From assembly GCF_964063325.1 (NCBI RefSeq), contig NZ_OZ061315.1:496001-560000 (forward strand): a DNA stretch of 64,000 nt, given 5' to 3'. The translations under genes were made by a program, and so were the position numbers. The notes under the pieces were generated by a model that saw nothing but the letters and a program-made list of their open reading frames with translations, was not told the origin of the DNA and did not search any database. The stretch is from Hafnia alvei. Lineage in GTDB: Bacteria; Pseudomonadota; Gammaproteobacteria; Enterobacterales; Enterobacteriaceae. Below are positions 24,904 to 33,546 of the stretch, one piece after another; the stretch's first letter is position 1, and each line of letters begins with the position of its first letter.

Positions 24904-26049
24904 TCATGCGTCTCTCGGCAGGCCTTTCTCAATGGCTCTAATGAGCCGCTTCTGTTGACTTGTCTGAATTTCTATTGCGTTTTCACTGCGTTTTTCTTGC
25001 TGTTGTTTAACCGCCCATTCGATATGTTCATCTAAAACTTCAGACAATCCCATTCTTGATTGCAGCAGAGGAATAATCTGTGCGTCGTAGGGAGCATTAC
25101 CCAAAGCGACGCTAATATTGCGCAGCCAGCGCAGATGTCCAATGCGACGAATGGCTGAACCCTCGGTGATTTTTAGGAAGGTCTTTTCATCCCACTGAAA
25201 CAGCGCGATCAACTCTGGCGTGTGCAGATTTTGGCGCGGGCTAAAATCGCCTTCTTCCGTTAGCTGAGAAAAGCGATTCCACGGACAGATCATCTGGCAA
25301 TCATCACATCCATAGATTCTATTACCCATCAGCGGCCGGTACTCTTCCGGTATGGCGCTTTCTAGCTCGATGGTGAGATAGGAAATGCAGCGGCGGGCAT
25401 CCACGACATAAGGTTCAACAATCGCACCGGTTGGGCACGTGGTGATACAGGCCACGCAGCGGCCACATTGCTCATCTTGAGGCTGATCAACTGGGAGTGG
25501 GAGATCGAGTAATAGCTCACCTAAAAAGAACCAGGACCCCGCCTCTTTGTTCAAAATTAGTGAGTGTTTACCAACCCAGCCAATTCCGGCTTTAGCGGCT
25601 AAAGGGCGTTCTAAAATAGGAGCGGAATCCACGAATGGGCGAGAGTTAACGTCGATACCAATGCAATACTCTTGGATCATATCGCCTAAACGTTTAAGCC
25701 GATTACGTAGCAGCTTGTGATAATCCCGCCCAAGGGCGTAGCGGCTCACATAGCCTAGCTGTGGATTTTTGAGTGTTTTAGCGAAAGACGCGTTGGCTGG
25801 AAGATAGTTCATGCGCACGCTGATAACCCGCAACGTGTCGGGATGTAATTCGTGCGGTCTGGCTCGCATCATGCCGTGGCGCGCCATCCACGCCATCTCA
25901 CCGTGATACTGCTTATCGAGCCATGCCTGCAGGCGCGGCTCTTCAACCGATAGGTCGGTATCACATATTCCAACCTGCTGGAATCCTAGCGATTGCCCCC
26001 ATTGCTTGATATGTTGGGCTAACTGATTGAGATCGAGGGGGTGTGTCAT
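24904..26049 (-). CDS. queG: Epoxyqueuosine reductase
   Basis: Cobalamin-dependent enzyme that performs the last step of queuosine synthesis, reducing epoxyqueuosine in tRNA. The 381 residues start MTHPLDLNQLAQHIKQWG. Two [4Fe-4S] motifs are visible (CGRCVACITTCPTGA and CDDCQMICPWN). A C-terminal HEAT-like part follows (IRRIGHLRWLRNISVALGNA). Its ATG overlaps the divergent nnr ATG. Confidence 0.96.
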   Translation of the reverse strand: MTHPLDLNQLAQHIKQWGQSLGFQQVGICDTDLSVEEPRLQAWLDKQYHGEMAWMARHGMMRARPHELHPDTLRVISVRMNYLPANASFAKTLKNPQLGYVSRYALGRDYHKLLRNRLKRLGDMIQEYCIGIDVNSRPFVDSAPILERPLAAKAGIGWVGKHSLILNKEAGSWFFLGELLLDLPLPVDQPQDEQCGRCVACITTCPTGAIVEPYVVDARRCISYLTIELESAIPEEYRPLMGNRIYGCDDCQMICPWNRFSQLTEEGDFSPRQNLHTPELIALFQWDEKTFLKITEGSAIRRIGHLRWLRNISVALGNAPYDAQIIPLLQSRMGLSEVLDEHIEWAVKQQQEKRSENAIEIQTSQQKRLIRAIEKGLPRDA

Positions 26050-27556
26050 GACGGGCCATTATCAGAAACATTTCAACTCCAGTTTACCATATTCTGTTTA
26101 TCCTGCGGATAACGTGCGTGAGCTTGAGCAACGAGCGGTATCTGAGCTGGGGTTATCTTTGTATCAGCTAATGGAACGTGCAGGACAGGCTGCTTTTCAT
26201 CGCGCGCGACAATTTTATCCCACCACTCGCCGTTGGTTGGTGTTGTGCGGTCATGGCAATAACGGCGGTGATGGCTATGTCGTGGCGCGTTTAGCGCGGC
26301 AATTAGGCATTCTGGTCACGTTGGTTGCGGTTGAGCATGATGGGCCGTTACCGCCCGAGGCGCAGCAGGCACGGGATGCATGGATCCGCGCCGATGGCGA
26401 GATTCAGGGCGTTAGCACGGAATTTGCTGGTGATATTGAACTGATTATTGATGGGCTGTTCGGCATTGGTTTACGTGCGGCACCGCGTGAGCCGTATGCG
26501 TCATTGATTCAAGCGGCAAATCAGCATCCGGCCCCGATACTTTCTCTTGATATTCCCTCTGGTCTGAACGCCGATACCGGCCATGCAGACGGCGCTGTTA
26601 TTCAGGCTCAGCACACTCAAACGTTTATTGCCTGCAAACCTGGGCAACTCACCGGATATGCCCGCGATGTGGTCGGCACATTACATTGTGACGAGCTGGG
26701 CTTATCTCACTGGCTCAAAAAGCAGAATGCGCCGATTGCGCGGCTTGATGCCAGCCTGCTGAATACGTGGCTGCATCCTAGACGTCCGTGTTCGCATAAA
26801 GGCGATAATGGTCGTCTCGTGCTGATCGGTGGCGATCACGGTATGGCTGGCGCTATTCGCATGGCGGGTGAGGCCGCGCTGCGTAGCGGTGCTGGATTAG
26901 TGCGAGTACTTACTCACATTGAGCATATTTCGCCATTGCTAACGTCTTGCCCTGAGATGATGGTGCAGGCGTTAACCAAAGCTTCGCTTGAAGCCGTGCT
27001 TGATTGGGCTGACGTGATTGTGATTGGCCCCGGTTTAGGTCAAACAGAGTGGGCTAGCCAAGCCGTGCAGCAACTTCAACGTTTCGAAAAACCGATGCTG
27101 TGGGACGCCGATGCGCTGAATTTATTGGCACAGTCACCGAGTGTGAATCAGCAACGTATTTTGACACCGCATCCTGGTGAGGCTGCAAGGCTACTAAATT
27201 GCAGTGTGGCTGACATTGAACTAGATAGAATGAAGGCGGTAAAAAAACTTCAGCAAAAATATGGCGGCGTGGTGGTGCTAAAAGGTGCTGGAACGCTAAT
27301 TGCCAGCGAAAAAAACGTGTCCGTTGCGGATGTGGGAAACCCTGGGATGGGAACCGGCGGGATGGGGGACGTTTTGTCTGGTATTATCGGCGGTTTGCTG
27401 GCACAAAAGCTTCCGCTGTATGATGCTGCCTGTTCTGGATGCGTGGTACACGGTGCGGCGGCCGATGAAATTGCTGAAAAGTTTGGTGAGCGCGGCATGT
27501 TAGCGACAGATCTTTTTGCCGCTATTCGCCATTATGTGAACCCTAAGACGGCTTAA
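26048..27556 (+). CDS. nnr: Bifunctional NAD(P)H-hydrate repair enzyme Nnr
   Basis: Repairs damaged NAD(P)H hydrates. The N-terminal YjeF_N epimerase (LCGHGNNGGDGYVVARL) interconverts R and S forms. The C-terminal ADP-dependent dehydratase (GPGLGQ, TPHPGEAARLL, GTGGMGDVLSGIIGG) restores NAD(P)H. I choose the ATG at 26048, after GAGGGGG, over the frame's upstream start at 26027 inside queG. The product has 502 residues. tsaE, amiB and mutL follow in the conserved order. Confidence 0.95.
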   Translation: MTGHYQKHFNSSLPYSVYPADNVRELEQRAVSELGLSLYQLMERAGQAAFHRARQFYPTTRRWLVLCGHGNNGGDGYVVARLARQLGILVTLVAVEHDGPLPPEAQQARDAWIRADGEIQGVSTEFAGDIELIIDGLFGIGLRAAPREPYASLIQAANQHPAPILSLDIPSGLNADTGHADGAVIQAQHTQTFIACKPGQLTGYARDVVGTLHCDELGLSHWLKKQNAPIARLDASLLNTWLHPRRPCSHKGDNGRLVLIGGDHGMAGAIRMAGEAALRSGAGLVRVLTHIEHISPLLTSCPEMMVQALTKASLEAVLDWADVIVIGPGLGQTEWASQAVQQLQRFEKPMLWDADALNLLAQSPSVNQQRILTPHPGEAARLLNCSVADIELDRMKAVKKLQQKYGGVVVLKGAGTLIASEKNVSVADVGNPGMGTGGMGDVLSGIIGGLLAQKLPLYDAACSGCVVHGAAADEIAEKFGERGMLATDLFAAIRHYVNPKTA

Positions 27557-27645
27557 GAGTCTGACGTATTGCCATAGCAAACTGTTATCGAACACGCTGA
27601 TCCTAAAGAAAAACCTTAATAAAGAACCAGTAAGAAATAACTATT

Positions 27646-28116
27646 ATGAAAAACATCGTACTTTCTTTGCCGGATGAAACGGCAACCATCGCATTGGGTA
27701 CTTCACTGGCGAACGCCTGTGATAGTGCGACCGTTATTTACTTATATGGTGACTTAGGTGCGGGCAAAACCACCTTTAGCCGTGGTTTTTTACAGGCGTT
27801 AGGCCACAAGGGAAACGTTAAGAGTCCAACCTATACCTTGGTTGAACCCTATGCGTTAACGCCTATGAACGTTTATCACTTCGATTTATATCGTTTGGCC
27901 GATCCTGAAGAACTCGAGTTTATGGGGATCCGCGACTATTTTGATGAGAATGCCATCTGTTTGGTGGAGTGGCCGCAGCAGGGCGAAGGCTTTTTACCAA
28001 ATCCAGATCTGAGCCTGCATATGGCTTATCAGGGCGAGGGCCGAGAAGCGTCGATTGACGCTCATACGCCACATGGCCAGTCGATTTTGGCACGATTGAA
28101 CGGGCAACAAGGGTAG
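27646..28116 (+). CDS. tsaE: tRNA t6A threonylcarbamoyltransferase ATPase subunit TsaE
   Basis: P-loop ATPase that works with TsaB and TsaD to make t6A37 in ANN-decoding tRNAs. The 156 residues have Walker A GDLGAGKTTFSRG, the SPTYTLVEPY segment and a Walker B-like CLVEWPQQGEG. It is followed 3 bp later by amiB, so the two are cotranscribed. Confidence 0.95.
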   Translation: MKNIVLSLPDETATIALGTSLANACDSATVIYLYGDLGAGKTTFSRGFLQALGHKGNVKSPTYTLVEPYALTPMNVYHFDLYRLADPEELEFMGIRDYFDENAICLVEWPQQGEGFLPNPDLSLHMAYQGEGREASIDAHTPHGQSILARLNGQQG

Positions 28117-28119
28117 TCG

Positions 28120-29889
28120 ATGATGCGCATGTGGAAGCGAATCTGTACGGTAACGTGGTTAGGATTGTTAGGGCTGCTGTTCTCTGGCGCGATTAGTGCG
28201 GCGCAGCTGACCAATATTCAGGTTTCAAACGGCAAAAACGAAGCGCGCGTGACGCTGAGTTTTAACGGAGCACCCACCTATACTTTTTCTTCCCAGCCGA
28301 GTTCAAATCGGGTGCTGGTTAATATTTCTGAAACTAAAAAAATCACCAGTGGCCTGCCGATGACGTTCAGCGGCGAGAATATGCTGAGCCGAATTCGGGC
28401 GGGTAGTATTGCGGGCGATAATAACGTTCAACTGATTTTTGATGTGACGCGCAAAGCCAAGGTGAGTGCCTCTAATCAAGGGCAGATGGTTGTTTTTACG
28501 TTGAAATATGACGCCCCTGTGGCCGCGCCAAAACCGGTGTTTAATCAACCGCGTACGACTTCTCATGGTTCGGCGCGCAGCGTAGCGCCAGCCACTGCGC
28601 CATCAAACGGCGGAAATCCATTTAATCCAACCAAGCCAACGGTTGTCACCACCACTGAAACACCTGCTGTTCCCGTTTCGCGCCGTAGCTCGCGATCTGA
28701 TGGTTCGCAGGTGGTCGTTGCTATCGATGCCGGACACGGTGGGCAAGATCCCGGCGCGATTGGCGGCAATGGCCTACGCGAGAAAAACGTGACGTTAGCG
28801 ATTGCCAAGCGTTTACAGAATTTAATGGATGACGACCCGATGTTTAAGCCGGTATTAACCCGCACCGGCGATTACTTTATTTCTGTCATGGGGCGTTCCG
28901 ATGTGGCGCGTAAGCAACAGGCCAATCTGTTGATTTCAATTCATGCGGATGCGGCACCAAATCGCAGTGCGACCGGTTCGTCTGTATGGGTGTTGTCAAA
29001 CCGTCGTGCTAACAGTGAGATGGCAGGATGGCTGGAACAACACGAGAAACAGTCAGAATTGCTGGGTGGCGCGGGTGATGTATTAGCCAATAGCGGAGAC
29101 GATAAGTACCTTAGCCAAGCGGTTCTCGATTTGCAGTTCGGCCATTCCCAGCGCGTTGGCTATGACGTCGCGGTGCAGGTGATTCGTCAAATGCAGTCCA
29201 TTGGCAATCTGCATAAACGTCGCCCTGAACACGCAAGCTTAGGCGTTCTACGCTCGCCGGATATTCCGTCTCTGCTGGTAGAAACGGGCTTTATTAGTAA
29301 TGCTGGCGAAGAACGCTTGTTGGGCAGCGCTGCCTATCAAGAGAAAATCGCGCAGGCTATTTATAAGGGGGTGCGGAGCTATTTCCTTTCGCATCCGTTG
29401 CAAAATGGCCCAAAGGTCGAAAACCGGCCGCAGAGCTTAGTGTCGGCCGGTAGCTCTAGCAAAACACCAACTGCAAGCCGTATTGTGAGTGAGAGCACGA
29501 GCAGCGTGAGTTCTGGTGCAACTCAGATTCACGTTGTGAAGCGCGGTGAAACCTTGCTGGGCATCGCCAATCGCTACGGCACGACCATGACCAAGCTGAT
29601 GCAGCAAAATAGCCTGAAGAAAGAAGGCGTTTGGGTTGGGCAAAGGCTGAAAGTTCCTGCTGGGAATCGCGTAGCGGCTGCTGCGGTATCTGCAACTGCT
29701 AGCAAAACAGCCGCGAGCAAAACCGTAAGCACCAAAGCCAAGCGTGTGACTCATACGGTAAAACGTGGTGATACGTTGACAAAAATCGCCGCCAGCTATG
29801 GTGTGAGCATGAGCAAAATCCAGCAGGCTAATAAGATGAAATCAGGTGAAGTCCAAATTGGACAAACGCTGGTGATCCCACAGGCTTAA
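28120..29889 (+). CDS. amiB: N-acetylmuramoyl-L-alanine amidase AmiB, two LysM repeats
   Basis: Periplasmic zinc amidase that splits septal peptidoglycan during daughter-cell separation, activated by EnvC. Residues about 1-28 form a signal peptide. AMIN (about 30-130) and a Pro/Ser/Thr-rich linker (135-195) follow. Amidase_3 spans about 196-425, with His206, Glu221, His275 and Glu388 at the zinc and catalytic positions. Two LysM domains (about 470-515 and 543-588) end the protein. At 589 residues it is clearly longer than the single-LysM E. coli protein (about 445). The start could be either of the first two ATGs. Confidence 0.95.
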   Translation: MMRMWKRICTVTWLGLLGLLFSGAISAAQLTNIQVSNGKNEARVTLSFNGAPTYTFSSQPSSNRVLVNISETKKITSGLPMTFSGENMLSRIRAGSIAGDNNVQLIFDVTRKAKVSASNQGQMVVFTLKYDAPVAAPKPVFNQPRTTSHGSARSVAPATAPSNGGNPFNPTKPTVVTTTETPAVPVSRRSSRSDGSQVVVAIDAGHGGQDPGAIGGNGLREKNVTLAIAKRLQNLMDDDPMFKPVLTRTGDYFISVMGRSDVARKQQANLLISIHADAAPNRSATGSSVWVLSNRRANSEMAGWLEQHEKQSELLGGAGDVLANSGDDKYLSQAVLDLQFGHSQRVGYDVAVQVIRQMQSIGNLHKRRPEHASLGVLRSPDIPSLLVETGFISNAGEERLLGSAAYQEKIAQAIYKGVRSYFLSHPLQNGPKVENRPQSLVSAGSSSKTPTASRIVSESTSSVSSGATQIHVVKRGETLLGIANRYGTTMTKLMQQNSLKKEGVWVGQRLKVPAGNRVAAAAVSATASKTAASKTVSTKAKRVTHTVKRGDTLTKIAASYGVSMSKIQQANKMKSGEVQIGQTLVIPQA

Positions 29890-29940
29890 GCGTTGATTCC
29901 ACTCTTTGTTATTTAAGGTTCTCTAAACCAAGGAAAACAT

Positions 29941-31860
29941 ATGCCGATTCAGGTTTTACCTCCGCAGCTTGCCAACCAAATCGCCGCGGGCGAAGTGGTG
30001 GAACGCCCTGCATCGGTGGTTAAAGAGCTGGTGGAGAACAGTTTAGATGCTGGAGCCACGCGGATCGATATCGAGATCGAGCGCGGCGGTGCCAAGCTGA
30101 TCCGTATTCGAGATAACGGCTGCGGGATTAACAAAGACGAATTGGCCTTGGCGTTAGCGCGGCATGCCACCAGCAAAATCACGTCACTTGACGATCTTGA
30201 GGCCATCATGAGCCTCGGATTTCGTGGAGAAGCGCTGGCGAGCGTCAGTTCGGTCTCGCGCTTAACCATGACGTCGCGTACTGCCGAGCAAAGCGAAGCA
30301 TGGCAAGCCTACGCTGAAGGGCGTGACATGGCGGTAACGGTGAAGCCCGCCGCTCATCCGATAGGCACTACCGTTGAAGTCTTGGATTTGTTCTACAACA
30401 CGCCAGCTCGGCGCAAATTCATGCGTACCGAGAAGACGGAGTTTGGCCATATTGATGAAGTGGTGCGGCGCATTGCTTTGGCTCGATTTGACGTGACGAT
30501 CCAACTGCATCACAACGGTAAAATGATGCGCCAATACCGTGCGGTCAAAGAGGACGGGCAAAAAGAGCGCCGTTTAGGATCGATCTGCGGTACCGCATTT
30601 ATTCAGCATGCGCTGGAAATAAAATGGGAGCACGGGGATTTAGCCATTCATGGCTGGGTTGCCGATCCGGTGGGCTCACGTCAGTTGACCGAAATGCAGT
30701 ACAGCTATGTCAATGGCCGTATGATGCGCGATAAATTGATTACCCATGCTATCCGCCAAGCCTACCAAGATCAGCTGAAAGACGACCAGCAGCCAGCCTA
30801 CGTTCTCTATTTGACCGTTGATCCGCATCAGGTTGATGTCAATGTGCATCCGGCCAAGCATGAAGTGCGTTTTCACCAAGCTCGTTTAGTACATGATTTT
30901 ATCTATCAGGCGGTTATTTCGGTATTGCAACAGGCCGAACAGCCTTCGTTGCCTGAGGTGATCGCTGAAACAGATGAAGTTCCGCGCTGGGAGCCGGAAA
31001 ACCGCGTCGCAGCGGGCGTTAACCAGTTCAGTAAAACCCCGATGCGTGAACCCTCACCGGCATACGGAAAATCAACCTCGCACGGTTCTGCTTCCGAGAA
31101 ACGGGTGCCGAGTGAAAACCGTCATTTTTCCGCAGGTGACGGCTATCAAAAACAGGAAGGGCAGCTATACCAGCGTTTGATGCAGGTTCCCGAAAAACGG
31201 ATGCCTCAGCCGCAGGTATTGCAACATCAAGACGCTCTTTCTGCGGAAAATAGCCGTAAGACAGAGATGTTCCCGCAGCCTGCTTCAGCGCCGTTGCAAC
31301 ACGGTGAGAATAGTTTTGGACGCGTTCTGACCATCTGCGAGCGCCATTATGCGCTGCTAGAACGCCAGCACGGCGTGGCCTTATTAAATTTAGACGTTGC
31401 TGAAATCGAACTGCGTCAGGTGCAGTTATTACCCGGCGCAGAAGGTTTACGCCCACAGCCGCTGTTGATTCCGGTTAAGCTCACGCTGAATGCAGAAGAA
31501 ATCAAAGGTGCGCAAAGCGGAGCGGAAACGCTAAAGAATCTAGGCATTGATCTTATCTTGGAGCGCCAGCGAGCCACGCTACGGGCCGTGCCGCTGCCGT
31601 TACGCCATCAGAACCTACCGCAACTTATCCCTGCGTTGCTTGCCTTCTTAGCGGCAACGCCAGAAGCGGAATCGGGGGTGATAAGCAAATGGTTAGCCAG
31701 TCAATTAGCGACCGAGCGTGAGCAGTGGAGCGTTTCCCAAGCCATCCAATTGTTAGCCGAGGTTGAACGGCTTTGCCCTGTGCTGGTAAAGTCGCCGCCT
31801 TCTGCACTGTTGCACCCCGTAGATTTAACGCCAGCGCTGGTTTCGTTACAGTCCCATTGA
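29941..31860 (+). CDS. mutL: DNA mismatch repair protein MutL
   Basis: GHKL ATPase that couples MutS mismatch recognition to MutH and UvrD. The 639 residues carry the N-terminal ATP site (ENSLDAGATRIDIEIERGG, DNGCGI, GFRGEALASVSSV). A variable linker (about 340-450) and a C-terminal dimerisation domain follow. No metal-binding endonuclease motif is expected or seen, in line with a MutH-containing organism. miaA lies 23 bp downstream. Confidence 0.97.
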   Translation: MPIQVLPPQLANQIAAGEVVERPASVVKELVENSLDAGATRIDIEIERGGAKLIRIRDNGCGINKDELALALARHATSKITSLDDLEAIMSLGFRGEALASVSSVSRLTMTSRTAEQSEAWQAYAEGRDMAVTVKPAAHPIGTTVEVLDLFYNTPARRKFMRTEKTEFGHIDEVVRRIALARFDVTIQLHHNGKMMRQYRAVKEDGQKERRLGSICGTAFIQHALEIKWEHGDLAIHGWVADPVGSRQLTEMQYSYVNGRMMRDKLITHAIRQAYQDQLKDDQQPAYVLYLTVDPHQVDVNVHPAKHEVRFHQARLVHDFIYQAVISVLQQAEQPSLPEVIAETDEVPRWEPENRVAAGVNQFSKTPMREPSPAYGKSTSHGSASEKRVPSENRHFSAGDGYQKQEGQLYQRLMQVPEKRMPQPQVLQHQDALSAENSRKTEMFPQPASAPLQHGENSFGRVLTICERHYALLERQHGVALLNLDVAEIELRQVQLLPGAEGLRPQPLLIPVKLTLNAEEIKGAQSGAETLKNLGIDLILERQRATLRAVPLPLRHQNLPQLIPALLAFLAATPEAESGVISKWLASQLATEREQWSVSQAIQLLAEVERLCPVLVKSPPSALLHPVDLTPALVSLQSH

Positions 31861-31883
31861 TTAAGAGCTGAATAAAATATTTT

Positions 31884-32831
31884 ATGATTAACGCCAATAA
31901 TTCTCTTCCTCTCGCCATTTTTATTATGGGGCCGACGGCGTCTGGGAAAACGGCCCTAGCTATGTCGCTGCGTGAGCGCTTTCCCGTTGAACTTATTAGC
32001 GTTGATTCTGCTCTAATCTACCGTGGAATGGATATTGGCACCGCAAAGCCAACGGCTGAGGAGCTTGCCCAAGCACCACATCGCCTGATTGATATCCGTG
32101 ATCCTGCGGAAAGTTACTCTGCTGCGGATTTTCGTGCCGATGCATTGCGTGAAATGGCGAGCATTACCGCTGAAGGGAAAATTCCCGTCCTAGTCGGTGG
32201 AACCATGCTTTACTTTAAAGCATTGCTAGAAGGGCTTTCACCGTTACCAGCCGCGGATCAAGAGGTTAGAGCCCAGATCGAGAAACAGGCACAAGAACTG
32301 GGTTGGGAGGCGTTACATCATCAGTTACAGCAGGTTGATCCTGTCTCTGCGGCTAGGATTCATCCAAATGATCCACAGAGACTGAGTCGCGCACTGGAAG
32401 TTTTTCTTATTTCGGGTAAAACTTTAACTGAACTGACTAAAATTTCAGGCGAAACGCTACCCTACAATGTGCAACAGTTTGCGATTGCACCTGCAACGCG
32501 TGAGCAGTTACACCAGCGAATTGCCCTGCGTTTTGAGCAGATGATGGCCGCTGGCTTTGAAGCTGAAGCCCGAGCCTTGTTCGAACGTGGTGATTTGCAC
32601 ACAGACTTACCTTCTGTGCGCTGCGTGGGCTACCGCCAGATGTGGTCATATCTGGCGGGAGAAATAGACTACGATGAAATGGTTTACCGTGGAATTTGTG
32701 CAACACGCCAGTTGGCAAAACGTCAGATGACTTGGTTGCGCGGTTGGGAGTCTGTGCATTGGTTAGATAGTGATGAACCGTTGCAGGCTCTGGAAAGTGT
32801 GGCACAGGTTGTTCGTGCATCGCTTGATTGA
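31884..32831 (+). CDS. miaA: tRNA dimethylallyltransferase
   Basis: Transfers a dimethylallyl group to N6 of A37 in tRNAs reading UNN codons. The 315 residues contain Walker A GPTASGKTALA, DSALIYRGMDIGTAKP, GGTMLYFKALLEG and the C-terminal RCVGYRQMWSYL segment. It is the head of the conserved miaA-hfq-hflX-hflKC block. The gap to hfq (311 bp) is longer than in E. coli and holds a possible small ORF. Confidence 0.97.
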   Translation: MINANNSLPLAIFIMGPTASGKTALAMSLRERFPVELISVDSALIYRGMDIGTAKPTAEELAQAPHRLIDIRDPAESYSAADFRADALREMASITAEGKIPVLVGGTMLYFKALLEGLSPLPAADQEVRAQIEKQAQELGWEALHHQLQQVDPVSAARIHPNDPQRLSRALEVFLISGKTLTELTKISGETLPYNVQQFAIAPATREQLHQRIALRFEQMMAAGFEAEARALFERGDLHTDLPSVRCVGYRQMWSYLAGEIDYDEMVYRGICATRQLAKRQMTWLRGWESVHWLDSDEPLQALESVAQVVRASLD

Positions 32832-32894
32832 TTGTGTACAATTGAGGTGATTGGGCCGTAATTAGGCCGATGGGTACTTGAATCAGGGAGATTC

Positions 32895-33044
32895 ATGCAC
32901 CATATACTCATTATGTTTCACGTTGCAGGCGCGTTGTCGGTGTTTGTTCCTCGCAATCACATAGTTACCTATCTATCACAGGGGTATCTATGTTTCTGGG
33001 GACTCACGAATTTACGGCCTGTAATGGGGATTATTGTGAGTTAA
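32895..33044 (+). CDS. Possible 49-residue small ORF upstream of hfq
   Basis: An ATG at 32895 follows a good ribosome-binding site (CAGGGAG, 5-6 bp spacing) and opens a 49-codon frame ending at TAA 33042-33044. The peptide begins MHHILIMFHVAGALSVFVP and is hydrophobic in its N-terminal third and again near its end. I do not recognise it. It occupies part of the 311-bp miaA-hfq gap, where hfq promoters would also be expected. It may be a chance frame, an hfq leader peptide or a real small membrane protein. Confidence 0.3.
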   Translation: MHHILIMFHVAGALSVFVPRNHIVTYLSQGYLCFWGLTNLRPVMGIIVS

Positions 33045-33142
33045 GTACTCAGTGCGCAAATTTTTACGCAGTTTATTTTGATTGGAGTCGTTGGACTCTT
33101 AGTAACATACAACAAACAACTAGCAAATAAGGAAAAGATAGA

Positions 33143-33448
33143 ATGGCTAAGGGGCAATCTTTACAAGACCCGTTCCTGAACGCACTGCGTCGCGAACGAG
33201 TCCCAGTTTCGATCTATTTGGTGAATGGTATTAAGCTGCAAGGCCAGATTGAGTCTTTCGATCAGTTTGTCATTTTGTTGAAAAACACAGTTAGCCAGAT
33301 GGTTTATAAGCACGCAATTTCTACCGTTGTTCCGTCTCGTCCGGTTTCTCATCATAGCAATAATCCGGGAACTGGTGGCAGCAGCAACTACCACGGTAGC
33401 AATCAGGCGTCTTCACCGTCGTCTCAGGACAGCGATGACGCTGAATAA
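33143..33448 (+). CDS. hfq: RNA chaperone Hfq
   Basis: Hexameric Sm-like protein that pairs small RNAs with mRNAs. The 101 residues start MAKGQSLQDPFLNALRRERV. The proximal-face motif YKHAIST and the Sm1 core FVILLKN are present. The disordered C-tail is rich in Asn, Gly, Ser and His and ends in acidic residues. AAGGAAAAG precedes the ATG. hflX follows after 98 bp. Confidence 0.98.
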   Translation: MAKGQSLQDPFLNALRRERVPVSIYLVNGIKLQGQIESFDQFVILLKNTVSQMVYKHAISTVVPSRPVSHHSNNPGTGGSSNYHGSNQASSPSSQDSDDAE

Positions 33449-33546
33449 GCCGCATCGTTCGTTATCTCAGTCGGAGGGTGTTAATGATCGTTTGTCATTG
33501 ATGCTCTCCGTTCTCATCGGTCCTATCCGCTTGAGAGGTTTCACGT

